This document shows, one piece after another, positions 1 to 10,039 of a stretch of DNA of 13,219 nucleotides. The notes beneath the pieces were generated by a model. It had not been told where the DNA came from and ran no database searches. It saw nothing but the letters and a program-made list of their open reading frames with translations. Made by a program: the position numbers and the translations under genes. The stretch is from positions 1 through 13,219 of the forward strand of contig DAOWAG010000011.1 of assembly GCA_030634715.1 (NCBI GenBank), in the 5' to 3' direction. Source of the DNA: Candidatus Aegiribacteria sp. Lineage in GTDB: Bacteria > Fermentibacterota > Fermentibacteria > Fermentibacterales > Fermentibacteraceae. Each line of letters begins with the position of its first letter. Within the stretch, counting starts at the first letter, position 1.

Positions 1-2339
1 ACTTCTGCAAGAACGGATCTGTTATGGAGTTTTCGAGCATACTCATCTATGAGTCTATTCTCAAGTCTGTCCGACATCCAGGAAAGGAACGTGGCTCCTG
101 CGAGCTCCCCATGCATCGAGCCAACTGCAAGTTCTGTAATATCTCGTAGATACGAAATTACTATCTCAGGTCTACCTGAAAGTATTTCAACCGAGTATGG
201 AATTGTCTCCCCGAAAAACACAGATGCGGTTTTCAACTGCCACAGAGCAACATTGCTGTCTTCCATTTCCCTTGAGGGAATCAGTCTGGTCATCAACTCT
301 CTCATCAGGTTACCGCTTGTCAGGTGTTCCGAAATCTCAGGATACTCAACAAGAATCTTAACGAAAGCCGTCAGTCCTCTTGAGAGGAATTTGCTGAAGA
401 TCCTGTGACCTGATTTCTCCAGCCAGACCGCCTGCTGGGATAGGGTCTCACAAAGAGTGCGGGCACAGTAAATAAGATCGTTCGCATTTTTTTCCTCTAT
501 ACCCGGTATCCGCAGGAGACGATCCATCGAGACCTTGAGTGCTTTGCTTCTGTCTTCCGCTCTGAATAATCTGCTAAGGATACTTGTCTCTTCGTTTCGC
601 AGCTGCTCCAAACTCATATCTCTGTTGTACTTGGAGACGGCCGATGCGATTAACTCGCTGAATATTAATTCCTCCGCTCCTATCTCCTGAAAGAGAGGAG
701 CTATCACTTTATCCATAAAACGACTTCGCAAAGATCGATTTGAAATTCTCCCAAGCGCCTCTACAACCTTCGTGCAGGAATCAATTGTTCCATTAGCAAG
801 AGGAGCAAGCCAGTCGGTGTGTTCTCCAGCAAGAATTCTTCGGCGGTAATTTTCATCAAACAGATCAAGTATCGAGACAAACATTTCGCTCTTGATTACG
901 TGCTCATGCTCCAAAGATTCATTGATTGACCGAAGCAGCAGGATCATAGCCGGAAGAAGTTTATCGAAATTGACTTCTGATTCCGCTATTAACTCTTCAA
1001 GCGATTCCAATGATATGGATGGGTCATCCTGGCTCAGTATTGCATCCATAAGCCGACCTATAGAATTGACACCTCGTCTGTATTCCGGTGTTTTTCCTGT
1101 GCCTTCAAGAATTGAAAGAGCGACCTGTATAAATCGAAGATAGTGCTCTGTCTTTATCGAATCATAAAAAGGTGTTCCTCTGCGTTCAGCCGACAGTGCA
1201 GCTATTTCAATAAGAGGACAGGCGTTTTCGTTTTTCATGCAACAGGAGCAAACCTCTATGAAAATTTTTCTCTTCACTTTCCCTCTACACCTGAACAGCA
1301 TTATCTCGGCTATGGCTTGTCCGTATTCTATAGGAGAACAATCCCGTGTGGGAATGCCTATGATATCCAGGCACAAATCTCTTTCAGACAGTCTAGTAAG
1401 TGCTCTGATCGAGTCCTCTGAAAGCAGTTCAAGCACTTCTGAAAGCACGGTTTCTTCCAGCGAGCCGACTATTTTTTCTATTTCATCCGGGATTGAGTCT
1501 TCAAGCAGATATTGAAGCTGATCCGTCTCCTCCAGTCGACCAAGAAATCCTGAAAGAACCTTTATTGACTCCATCTGTATTGAAAATCCCCTCAGCTTTT
1601 TCAGAAGAGATTCTCCATTTCTGCCAACAGCCCTCCATACTGGAAGATTTTCGTCCCCGAGAAGATACCATCCTGTCTCCAGAGCGAAATCTACAAGAGA
1701 ATTTTCAGAAACATGCTGTATTTCAGGTAACAGTTCCTGTGCTTTCTCAAGAGCGTGTATGACATTTCCTCCACCGATTCTCGTTCTCTCAAGGATGAAT
1801 CCGAATCGTTCAGGCCAGTTGAAACCCATCTGCATAAGGCTTCGAACAAGGGATATATCCCCCTGCGTTTCTGCAAGAACCTGAAACACTCTATAAAGCA
1901 GGCAGAGGAATTCTTTGAATGTTAAGCCTGTACTCGGTCCGATCTGATTCCATGTCCGGCTCAGCTGGAAGAACTCTAGAACGGCTACAACCACGGCAAA
2001 AGATGGAAGGTTACTTACTGCGGAGAACCATTCTATTGCCATATCCTGTTTCACAGGGGGAGGTTCTGTCATGCTGGATAGATTTGTTAAAAGAAGGCTG
2101 CCATCACTTTTCTTAATTGTAGAAAGAAGGTAAGCAAGAACTTCCCCCGCCTCTGGCCAGTGATTTAAAAACAGGGATATTTCAAATATCCTGTCTCTTG
2201 CTTCGGGCCTGATAATGGATTTGTTCAGTGATTTTGAGGGAAGTTGAAAACCTTTTCCGACTTCTGGAGGGGGTGCCGAATAAAGTTTGTTTTCCTTGCT
2301 CCAGGATTCAATTTCTCGGACTATTTCACTGGCGTTTAT
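1..2339 (-). CDS. Large unrecognised protein downstream of gyrA; 3' end beyond window
   Basis: I translated every codon of this minus-strand frame from 2339 to the left edge and found about 779 sense codons and no stop, so this is a real coding region cut by the window edge. I do not recognise the family. The protein is rich in Leu, Glu, Ile, Ser and Arg, has no evident signal peptide or membrane segment, and reads like a chain of amphipathic helices, perhaps a HEAT/ARM-like scaffold (inference). A cysteine cluster lies at about residues 351, 364, 366, 367 and 374. The frame is closed upstream by a TGA inside gyrA, and between that stop and residue 38 there is no ATG, GTG or TTG. The likely start is ATA at 2339-2337, five bases after an AGGAG that overlaps the gyrA stop. 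The first in-frame ATG, at 2072, would discard about 89 plausible residues. Coding is very likely; the start is uncertain. Confidence 0.85.
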   Translation of the reverse strand, partial: MNASEIVREIESWSKENKLYSAPPPEVGKGFQLPSKSLNKSIIRPEARDRIFEISLFLNHWPEAGEVLAYLLSTIKKSDGSLLLTNLSSMTEPPPVKQDMAIEWFSAVSNLPSFAVVVAVLEFFQLSRTWNQIGPSTGLTFKEFLCLLYRVFQVLAETQGDISLVRSLMQMGFNWPERFGFILERTRIGGGNVIHALEKAQELLPEIQHVSENSLVDFALETGWYLLGDENLPVWRAVGRNGESLLKKLRGFSIQMESIKVLSGFLGRLEETDQLQYLLEDSIPDEIEKIVGSLEETVLSEVLELLSEDSIRALTRLSERDLCLDIIGIPTRDCSPIEYGQAIAEIMLFRCRGKVKRKIFIEVCSCCMKNENACPLIEIAALSAERRGTPFYDSIKTEHYLRFIQVALSILEGTGKTPEYRRGVNSIGRLMDAILSQDDPSISLESLEELIAESEVNFDKLLPAMILLLRSINESLEHEHVIKSEMFVSILDLFDENYRRRILAGEHTDWLAPLANGTIDSCTKVVEALGRISNRSLRSRFMDKVIAPLFQEIGAEELIFSELIASAVSKYNRDMSLEQLRNEETSILSRLFRAEDRSKALKVSMDRLLRIPGIEEKNANDLIYCARTLCETLSQQAVWLEKSGHRIFSKFLSRGLTAFVKILVEYPEISEHLTSGNLMRELMTRLIPSREMEDSNVALWQLKTASVFFGETIPYSVEILSGRPEIVISYLRDITELAVGSMHGELAGATFLSWMSDRLENRLIDEYARKLHNRSVLAE

Positions 2340-2341
2340 TT

Positions 2342-4798
2342 CTACTCCTCTTCTACTGGAACCTGTTCATTCTCCGGCTGAACTACAGCAGCGTCAACAA
2401 CCCTGTCGTTCTCCGGCAGATTCATAAGCTTAACACCCATAGTGCTTCTGCCCATTTCTCTAATCTGATCGACAGGCAAGCGGATAATCATGCCGAGAGC
2501 TGAAACAAGAATTAACTCATCTTCTTCTGCTACCTGCATTATCGAAATTACGCGGCCATTCCGCTGAATATTACGGATATTAATAACCCCGGCGCTTCCT
2601 CTGTGAGTAAGTCTGTAATCCTCTGACCACGTCCGCTTCCCAAAACCATTCTCGGTTACTGTCAGCATACTCCCTGGTTCATGCATGATAACCATTCCAA
2701 CAAGGTGGTCATTTCCAGTAACTTTTATTCCTCTTACTCCTCTTGTATATCTTCCCATTGAGCGTATTTCTTTTTCACTGAATCTATTAGCCTTCCCGTT
2801 TGCCAGTGCAAGCAGAACCCGGCTGTTTCCGTTTGTCAATGCGGCGCTGACGAGTTCCGCCTTCTCATCAAGCTTGATCGCCCATATGCCGTTCCGTCGA
2901 GGATGGCTATAGCTGGAAAGAGGGGTTTTCTTAACTAATCCATTGCTGGTCGCCATCAGGATAAAGCGGTTATCATCGAATTCTTTCACGCATACGTTCG
3001 CGACAGGGCGTTCTTCTGGTTCGAGATCCAGAAGGTTCACTATAGCTTTCCCTTTGCTGATTCTTCCAACTTCAGGAATCTTGTAAACTTTTAACCAGTA
3101 ACATCTTCCCTGATTTGTGAAAAACAGTATATAGCTGTGGTTGGAGGATACAATAATTTGATCAATTGAGTCTTCCTCCTTCGTTCTTGCTCCTGTAATT
3201 CCTTTTCCACCTCTGTGTTGACTTCTGTAAGTATCTGTTGAAAGCCTCTTTACATATCCTTCACGGGAGAGGGTGATAACCATCGCGTCATCAGGTATAA
3301 GGTCTTCCATATCAAGTTCATCTGCCGCAAAAGGTTCTATTTCCGTTTTTCTGTCTTCACCGTATATCTCGGCAACTTCCCTTAATTCCTCTGACACAAC
3401 CTTCATGCGTTCTGAGCGATTCGAAGCCAATTTTCGAAGTTTTTCAAGGAGAACCCGGAGTTCTTCATATTCTTCTTCCAGTTCTTCCCGCTCAAGTCCG
3501 GTAAGTTTTCTTAAGCGCATTTCCAGAATGGCTTGAGCCTGTATTTCGGAGAATTCAAATATTTCTATAAGTTTTTTCTTTGCTTCTTCGCTGCTTCCAG
3601 ATTCCCTAATAACTTTTATTACTTCCTCTATTATATCCTGAGCCTTTAGCAGACCTTCGACTATGTGTGATCTTGCTTCCGCCTTTTTCAGGTCGAAAGC
3701 TATCCTTCTCTCTATGACATCATGACGATGTTCAATGTAGTAATCGATCATCTGTCGGAGATTCAGCCTTATGGGTCTTCCGCCAGCCAGAGCGAGACAG
3801 TTAGCTCCGAATGTTTTTGCAAGCGAAGTGTGTTTGTATAGCTGATTAAGGACTATCTCAGTTATAGCATCCTTCTTGAGTTCTATTACAAGTCTCATGC
3901 CATCTCTGTCGGATTCATCCCGAAGATCAGCTATCATCGTTATCTTCTTATGTTTGACAAGATCTACTATAGATTCGATAAGTGTCGTCTTATTAACCTG
4001 ATAGGGAATCTCCACAACTACGATTGCTTCCCTGCCTTTTGGCGTTACTTCAGTAGTCACTTTACCGCGTACGTGAATTAATCCCTTTCCGGTACTGTAA
4101 GCATTTCTGATTCCCCGAAGTCCTGCGATTATTCCTCCTGTTGGAAAATCCGGTCCCTTAACGATCTCATAAAGCTCTTCATCTGACAGGTCGGGGTTCT
4201 CTATAATTCTACAGCAGGCTTCTATAACTTCTCTGAGATTATGCGGCGGTATATTCGTGGCCATACCTACAGCAATTCCAGATGATCCATTGATGAGAAG
4301 ATTTGGTATGCCGGCAGGCAGGATGGAAGGTTCTTTCAGACGATCATCGAAATTGGGAGTCATATCGACTGTTTCGCTATCGATATCTCGAAGTAATTCT
4401 TCGCCAATTCTGGACATTCTTGCTTCCGTATATCTGTACGCTGCTGCTGGATCTCCATCTACCGATCCAAAGTTTCCCTGTCCATCTATAAGAGGGTGCC
4501 TCAGTGAGAAATCCTGAGCCATCCGTACCATTGCATCGTAGACAGCGCTATCTCCATGTGGGTGATATTTTCCGAGAACATCCCCCACTACTGCAGCAGA
4601 TTTCTTATACGGTCGCCTGTGAGTGAGTTTCTGTTCGTACATCGAATACAGAATTCGTCTGTGTACAGGCTTCAATCCGTCTCGGACGTCAGGAAGTGCT
4701 CTCGAGACTATAACGCTCATGGAATAATCCATATAAGAGCGTTTCATCTCCTCTTCTATGTCTATGATCTCAATAGTTTTACCTGTGCTACCACTCAA
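2342..4798 (-). CDS. gyrA: DNA gyrase subunit A
   Basis: GyrA is the DNA-cleaving subunit of gyrase (A2B2), which introduces negative supercoils ahead of the fork. With the start chosen here the protein has 818 residues, slightly shorter than E. coli GyrA (875). The breakage-reunion domain is intact: RALPDVRDG near residue 35, [13 protein letters not shown] at about 76-88 and catalytic Tyr123 in RYTE. Ser84 and Asp88, the positions where quinolone-resistance changes occur in E. coli (Ser83, Asp87), are the sensitive type. A helical coiled-coil arm covers about 370-480, the GyrA-box QHRGGKG is at 527-533, and beta-pinwheel repeats follow to a short acidic tail. I chose the TTG at 4798 because GGAGG lies seven bases upstream and the N-terminus then matches the family; an upstream TTG at 4825 lacks a ribosome site. 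It lies 54 bases after gyrB, probably in the same transcript. Confidence 0.97.
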   Translation of the reverse strand: MSGSTGKTIEIIDIEEEMKRSYMDYSMSVIVSRALPDVRDGLKPVHRRILYSMYEQKLTHRRPYKKSAAVVGDVLGKYHPHGDSAVYDAMVRMAQDFSLRHPLIDGQGNFGSVDGDPAAAYRYTEARMSRIGEELLRDIDSETVDMTPNFDDRLKEPSILPAGIPNLLINGSSGIAVGMATNIPPHNLREVIEACCRIIENPDLSDEELYEIVKGPDFPTGGIIAGLRGIRNAYSTGKGLIHVRGKVTTEVTPKGREAIVVVEIPYQVNKTTLIESIVDLVKHKKITMIADLRDESDRDGMRLVIELKKDAITEIVLNQLYKHTSLAKTFGANCLALAGGRPIRLNLRQMIDYYIEHRHDVIERRIAFDLKKAEARSHIVEGLLKAQDIIEEVIKVIRESGSSEEAKKKLIEIFEFSEIQAQAILEMRLRKLTGLEREELEEEYEELRVLLEKLRKLASNRSERMKVVSEELREVAEIYGEDRKTEIEPFAADELDMEDLIPDDAMVITLSREGYVKRLSTDTYRSQHRGGKGITGARTKEEDSIDQIIVSSNHSYILFFTNQGRCYWLKVYKIPEVGRISKGKAIVNLLDLEPEERPVANVCVKEFDDNRFILMATSNGLVKKTPLSSYSHPRRNGIWAIKLDEKAELVSAALTNGNSRVLLALANGKANRFSEKEIRSMGRYTRGVRGIKVTGNDHLVGMVIMHEPGSMLTVTENGFGKRTWSEDYRLTHRGSAGVINIRNIQRNGRVISIMQVAEEDELILVSALGMIIRLPVDQIREMGRSTMGVKLMNLPENDRVVDAAVVQPENEQVPVEEE
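2345..2349 (-). promoter_or_regulatory. Shine-Dalgarno AGGAG for the gene after gyrA
   Basis: AGGAG on the minus strand is formed by the last two Glu codons of gyrA, just before its TAG. It stands five bases from the ATA at 2339-2337. Strong spacing and position suggest translational coupling to gyrA and support a non-canonical start there. Confidence 0.5.
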
Positions 4799-4805
4799 AT
4801 GACCG

Positions 4806-4810
4806 CCTCC
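4806..4810 (-). promoter_or_regulatory. Shine-Dalgarno GGAGG deciding the gyrA start
   Basis: GGAGG on the minus strand ends seven bases before the TTG at 4798. No comparable site precedes the more upstream in-frame TTG at 4825, so the shorter gyrA is preferred. Confidence 0.8.
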
Positions 4811-4852
4811 ATGTATTTTAGGCAATAATTATGCTTTTTTTGGATAAATATT

Positions 4853-7091
<2,239 letters not shown>

Positions 7092-7135
7092 AAGTTCAAT
7101 TATTCATAAAACGTACGATCATACTACTATCAATT

Positions 7136-8272
7136 TTAATCTCTTTCCGGCTGATTCTCCAGTGCTTTTGCGAGTTTAACGGGCATAATCAGCGCGAGGT
7201 ATGAATCATTTCCTTCTGATTCTTCTTCATCGTTAATAAGCACAGCGGTATTACTGTCCTTCATCCTCAGTATTATTCTCTCGCATTGCATGTTACGAAG
7301 AATCTCCATAAGGAAATTACCATTAAAACCTATCTGGAACGGATTTCCTTCATACTCGGAAATAAGTGTTTCTTTCGCTTCTCCGGCATCTGCGCTTTCC
7401 GCCTGAACTACAATTGAATCTTTTTCAAGTGAAAACTTAACCTGATGTGTTGACGGATTAGCCATTGTTTTAACACGCCTGAGTACTGATATAAGGTTTT
7501 CTCTTTCAGTGTGAAGAATACAGTCATTATCTTTTGGAATAACTTTTTTGTACGGAGGATATTCACCATCTATTGTTCGACTGAATATCAAAGTATTATC
7601 GAATTCAAATGATATCTGGGAGCCCTTATAACGTATTCTAACATCGCCACCAGAGGAGAGTTTCGCAAATAGATTCAAAGCTTTCTGCGTTATAAGAGCC
7701 TTAATACTGTTATCTGATTTTATACTTCCAAGACTTATACAGCTCAATCTGTGACCATCAGTAGCAACCATCTCAAATCCGTTTTCGTTTATATCCAGTA
7801 ATGCTCCATTCAGAGTCGCCCTGTAATCATCTCTAGCAACTGCGTAAGAAGTCTTTCTTATCGCATCAGAAAAAACACTTACAGGAACTACACATGGATC
7901 CACACTGCTCTTTGAAGGAAGAGAAGGGAATTGTTCGCTTGAACTGCCGCTCAGGGCAAACAATCCCTGACCACAGTTTATTGTAATTCTGTTACCTGTT
8001 GCGCTCATCCTTACTTCTTCTTCAGGCAATTCACGTACAATTTCATGCAGTTTTTTTCCAGGAAGTGTTATTGAACCGGCAGTTGTTATTGATGCAGGAA
8101 TGGTAGTTATTACAGTAGTATCAAGATCAGTTGCTGACAGCTTTAATCTGTCTCCTTCTGTTTCAAGAAGTACATTTGTCAGGTATGGTAGACTGCTTCT
8201 TGCAGGAAGCGCTGTTGCAACACAATTCAGACCTTTAAGTAAATCGGAATGATTAACAAGAAGCTTGATCAT
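7136..8272 (-). CDS. dnaN: DNA polymerase III sliding clamp (beta subunit)
   Basis: DnaN forms the ring that tethers polymerase III to DNA and recruits many repair factors. The 378-residue length is typical for the three-repeat beta clamp. Recognisable stretches include the domain-1 region PARSSLPYLTNVLLE with SATDLDTTV, the ATDGHRLS motif at about 178-185 and the C-terminal MPVKL that forms part of the partner-binding pocket, here followed by about 12 extra residues. I chose the ATG at 8272 because GGAGG lies seven bases upstream and the protein then starts MIKLLVNHSDLLKGL, as expected; the frame extends 14 codons further to a TTG without support. A promoter at 8326-8355 gives a leader of about 45 bases. 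dnaN probably heads the dnaN-dciA-gyrB-gyrA transcript. Confidence 0.97.
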   Translation of the reverse strand: MIKLLVNHSDLLKGLNCVATALPARSSLPYLTNVLLETEGDRLKLSATDLDTTVITTIPASITTAGSITLPGKKLHEIVRELPEEEVRMSATGNRITINCGQGLFALSGSSSEQFPSLPSKSSVDPCVVPVSVFSDAIRKTSYAVARDDYRATLNGALLDINENGFEMVATDGHRLSCISLGSIKSDNSIKALITQKALNLFAKLSSGGDVRIRYKGSQISFEFDNTLIFSRTIDGEYPPYKKVIPKDNDCILHTERENLISVLRRVKTMANPSTHQVKFSLEKDSIVVQAESADAGEAKETLISEYEGNPFQIGFNGNFLMEILRNMQCERIILRMKDSNTAVLINDEEESEGNDSYLALIMPVKLAKALENQPERD

Positions 8273-8279
8273 AAGTTTT

Positions 8280-8284
8280 CCTCC
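8280..8284 (-). promoter_or_regulatory. Shine-Dalgarno GGAGG deciding the dnaN start
   Basis: GGAGG on the minus strand, seven bases before the ATG at 8272. This places the dnaN start 14 codons inside the longest open frame. Confidence 0.85.
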
Positions 8285-8325
8285 AGCTTTATGAAGACAG
8301 TTATAAGAGAACAATAATGATAGTT

Positions 8326-8355
8326 ATTATACATGTGGATATGTAGACATGTCAC
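8326..8355 (-). promoter_or_regulatory. Sigma-70-type promoter of dnaN
   Basis: Read on the minus strand: GTGACA (-35, 8355-8350; five of six matches to TTGACA), an 18-base spacer, then a perfect TATAAT (-10, 8331-8326). Transcription would start near 8319 and reach the dnaN ATG after about 45 bases. A DnaA-box-like nonamer (8334-8342) lies entirely in the spacer, so DnaA binding would compete with polymerase (inference). Confidence 0.65.
8334..8342 (-). promoter_or_regulatory. DnaA box inside the dnaN promoter
   Basis: ATATCCACA on the minus strand, one mismatch to the consensus TTATCCACA. It sits between the -35 and -10 of the dnaN promoter. Confidence 0.6.
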
Positions 8356-8365
8356 CTGTTATTAA

Positions 8366-8377
8366 GAACACATGTTC
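8366..8377 (-). promoter_or_regulatory. Palindrome GAAC-N4-GTTC, possible LexA-type operator
   Basis: The core GAAC-ACAT-GTTC is a perfect half-site pair with a four-base centre. It fits the core of the SOS box known from Bacillus-type LexA (GAAC-R-N-R-Y-GTTC), but the outer flanking bases do not match. It lies about 10 bases upstream of the dnaN -35. Whether this organism has a LexA of that specificity is not visible here. Confidence 0.35.
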
Positions 8378-8397
8378 GTTTGAGGTTGTTGAATAAA

Positions 8398-8406
8398 TGT
8401 GGAAAA
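8398..8406 (-). promoter_or_regulatory. DnaA box
   Basis: TTTTCCACA on the minus strand, matching the relaxed consensus TTWTNCACA. It lies in the dnaA-dnaN intergenic region. Confidence 0.6.
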
Positions 8407-8464
8407 CAGTTTAGTGAATCATTAGTTTTCAACACCGACTGATTTTGAACAGATTATCCTTAGA

Positions 8465-8473
8465 TTTTCCACA
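8465..8473 (+). promoter_or_regulatory. DnaA box adjacent to the dnaA stop
   Basis: TTTTCCACA on the plus strand, two bases past the end of dnaA and in inverted orientation to the boxes at 8334 and 8398. A weaker nonamer TTATCCTTA lies one helical turn away at 8454-8462. Confidence 0.6.
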
Positions 8474-8475
8474 TA

Positions 8476-9834
8476 TCAGATTGAAGTAAGTTTCCTTCTC
8501 AGTTCCGTTATAGTTCTTTCCAGTTCAGGATCCTGTTTCTTCAATTCGTCTATTCTGTCTATTGAATTTAGAACTGTTGAATGATCACGACCAGAGAAAA
8601 ATGAACCTATTTCCTTTAGTGACATAGAAGTAAGTTCTCTGATAAGAGACATGGCAACCTGTCTTGGTACAAGAATGCTTCTCTTTCTCTGTTTTCCTTT
8701 AAGCTGCCCTGGTGAGACATTGAAGTTCTCAGCGACCGCGGATGTTATGTTTCCCGGTGTGAGCCTTCTCGTTATTGAACCAAGTGAGGCACGAATTTCT
8801 CTCTGGGCAAGGTCCATATTCACTTCACAGTCGGTTAACCGGGAGATTGCCGCGAGTCTGTGTACTACCCCGGCTAACTGTCGAACATTTTTTCTTATAG
8901 AAGATGCTATATAATCGAGGACATCATCTGAGATATCCAGTTTTTCATCACGAAACAGCAGCTGAAGAATAGCAAGTCGAGTTTCATACTCGGGAGGTTT
9001 GATATCAGCTACGAGTCCCCATTGGAAGCGGCTGATAAGTCTTTCATGAAGATCCTGAAGTTCGTGTGGAGGTCTATCTGAAGTCAGGACTATCTGTTTT
9101 CCATTCTGATGAAGCTCGTTAAATCGGTGAAAGAATTCTTCCTGAGTCTGTTCTTTTCCTTTAAGAAACTGAATATCATCCATAAGTAGAAAATCTATAT
9201 TATGGAACAGTTTTCTGAATCTTGAAAAATCATTCTGTAGTACAGATTTAATATATCGATCAACCAGAAGCTCTGTGGAAAGGTAGTGAAAAGTTCGACC
9301 CCTTCCATCCTGTCGCAGGTGGTGTGCTATAGCCTGGATAAGGTGAGTTTTTCCCAGTCCGACACCGCCGTAGATGAAGAGGGGATTGTAACTGGCGGAA
9401 TTACTGCCACGGCTTACAGCAAGAGCTCCTGCGTGAGCAAGCTGATTATTGGGACCAACTACGAAGTGGTCGAAAGTATAGTTAGAACGAAGAAAAACCG
9501 TATCAGATTGATTTGAAGATCTCCTGGAGGCAATGGAGACTGAAGATGACGGACCTGGTTTCGCGGGATCACCGATAAATTGAAGAGCAAGATCCTTTCT
9601 GCCGGAGATATCACGAATGAGTTCCTCAAGGAATTCACCAAATCGAGATTTGGCATGACCTGCAACGAATGAGTTTGAAAAACGTATTACTAGAAGGCTG
9701 CCATTAAGATCTTCAAAACGTGAGTTTTTCAGCCATGCCTCGAATTCGGTTGATTCAAGGGAGTTTTCAGCTTCACTGAGACATTGAATCCAAAGCTCAT
9801 TGGGATTAAAAGTGTCCATCTTCATTCCAATCAT
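8476..9834 (-). CDS. dnaA: Chromosomal replication initiator protein DnaA
   Basis: DnaA is the AAA+ initiator that binds DnaA boxes and melts the origin. At 452 residues it has the normal four-domain length. Domain I covers about 8-85 and a short Ser-rich linker about 90-115. The AAA+ core has Walker A GGVGLGKTH at 156-164, Walker B LLMDD at 216-220 and the box VII arginine region ERLISRFQWGL at about 264-274. Sensor 2 reads NVRQLAG at about 316-322, slightly unlike the usual NVRELEG. The C-terminal DNA-binding domain has LKEIGSFFSGRDHSTVL at about 406-422, the DnaA signature. The start at 9834 has AGGG eight bases upstream; ATG codons 4 and 6 are alternatives. DnaA boxes flank the gene on both sides, so autoregulation is likely. 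Confidence 0.97.
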   Translation of the reverse strand: MIGMKMDTFNPNELWIQCLSEAENSLESTEFEAWLKNSRFEDLNGSLLVIRFSNSFVAGHAKSRFGEFLEELIRDISGRKDLALQFIGDPAKPGPSSSVSIASRRSSNQSDTVFLRSNYTFDHFVVGPNNQLAHAGALAVSRGSNSASYNPLFIYGGVGLGKTHLIQAIAHHLRQDGRGRTFHYLSTELLVDRYIKSVLQNDFSRFRKLFHNIDFLLMDDIQFLKGKEQTQEEFFHRFNELHQNGKQIVLTSDRPPHELQDLHERLISRFQWGLVADIKPPEYETRLAILQLLFRDEKLDISDDVLDYIASSIRKNVRQLAGVVHRLAAISRLTDCEVNMDLAQREIRASLGSITRRLTPGNITSAVAENFNVSPGQLKGKQRKRSILVPRQVAMSLIRELTSMSLKEIGSFFSGRDHSTVLNSIDRIDELKKQDPELERTITELRRKLTSI

Positions 9835-9876
9835 TGACAGAACCCTAAAGCAATAACTTGCAGCAATTTGTCATAT

Positions 9877-9885
9877 ATATCCACA
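9877..9885 (+). promoter_or_regulatory. DnaA box
   Basis: ATATCCACA, one mismatch to TTATCCACA, upstream of dnaA and on the plus strand. Confidence 0.65.
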
Positions 9886-9888
9886 GGA

Positions 9889-9897
9889 GAATCCACA
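9889..9897 (+). promoter_or_regulatory. DnaA box, weaker
   Basis: GAATCCACA, two mismatches to consensus, 12 bases after and in the same orientation as the box at 9877. The tandem spacing of about one helical turn supports cooperative DnaA binding. Confidence 0.5.
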
Positions 9898-9905
9898 GAA
9901 AACCA

Positions 9906-9925
9906 GTATCATAATTTATTGATAC
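9906..9925. repeat. AT-rich stem-loop in the putative unwinding element
   Basis: GTATCA and TGATAC form a perfect 6-bp stem around the eight-base loop TAATTTAT, immediately right of the tandem DnaA boxes. Confidence 0.5.
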
Positions 9926-9959
9926 ATAAGCATATGACAAACTCTCCAGAATTTATAAT

Positions 9960-9972
9960 CAACATAATGTTG
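9960..9972. repeat. Short palindrome CAACAT-A-ATGTTG
   Basis: A perfect 6-bp inverted repeat around one central A, between the AT-rich element and the rpmH promoter region. It may be a protein-binding site; no family is recognised. Confidence 0.4.
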
Positions 9973-10010
9973 AAAACCTTTTCCAACCAATTAATGGCTA
10001 CCGCAAATAC

Positions 10011-10039
10011 TTGACAGAAAGCGATCTATTGGCTAACTT
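10011..10039 (+). promoter_or_regulatory. Candidate promoter of the rpmH operon
   Basis: A perfect TTGACA at 10011-10016 is followed after 17 bases by TAACTT, a weak -10 with three matches. A better -10, TATACT at 10070-10075, lacks a good -35. One of these probably drives rpmH; the choice is uncertain. Confidence 0.4.

Larger units (their letters stand above)
8273..8475. other. oriC: dnaA-dnaN intergenic region, probable part of oriC
   Basis: About 200 bases without a gene, AT-rich. It holds three good DnaA boxes (8334, 8398, 8465) plus one weak one (8454), the dnaN promoter, and three copies of the palindrome ACATGT at 8331, 8347 and 8370. The inverted arms GAAAAC (8402-8407) and GTTTTC (8425-8430) could form a small stem. 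Together with 9835-10141 it would make a two-part origin; activity is inferred from box content and context. Confidence 0.6.
9867..9941. repeat. 10-bp inverted repeat flanking DnaA boxes and AT-rich stem-loop
   Basis: TTTGTCATAT (9867-9876) and its exact reverse complement ATATGACAAA (9932-9941) are separated by 55 bases that contain both DnaA boxes and the AT-rich hairpin. The right arm reads TTGTCA on the minus strand and could also serve as a -35 for dnaA, although no good -10 at 17 bases follows. Confidence 0.6.

Noticed and set aside
1143..1515. Overlapping plus-strand open frames in the left region
   Set aside because: They are antisense to the continuous minus-strand gene, have no family features, and show Ser/Arg-rich shadow composition.
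2337..2355. Programmed -1 frameshift fusing gyrA with the downstream gene
   Set aside because: The downstream frame is -1 to gyrA, but no X-XXY-YYZ slippery heptamer precedes the stop; the AGGAG and nearby start are a simpler explanation.
4799..4825. Longer GyrA starting at the TTG at 4825
   Set aside because: No ribosome site precedes it, and the GGAGG for the downstream TTG lies within this stretch; the extra nine residues do not resemble the family.
9969..9987. Imperfect palindrome around 9969-9987 with a DnaA-box-like TTTTCCAAC
   Set aside because: Too many mismatches both as a palindrome and as a DnaA box to list as a site.
9834..10019. Direct repeat TTGACAGAA at 9834 and 10011
   Set aside because: Nine bases, one copy overlapping the dnaA start codon; the first copy has no usable -10 at proper spacing. 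Probably chance.
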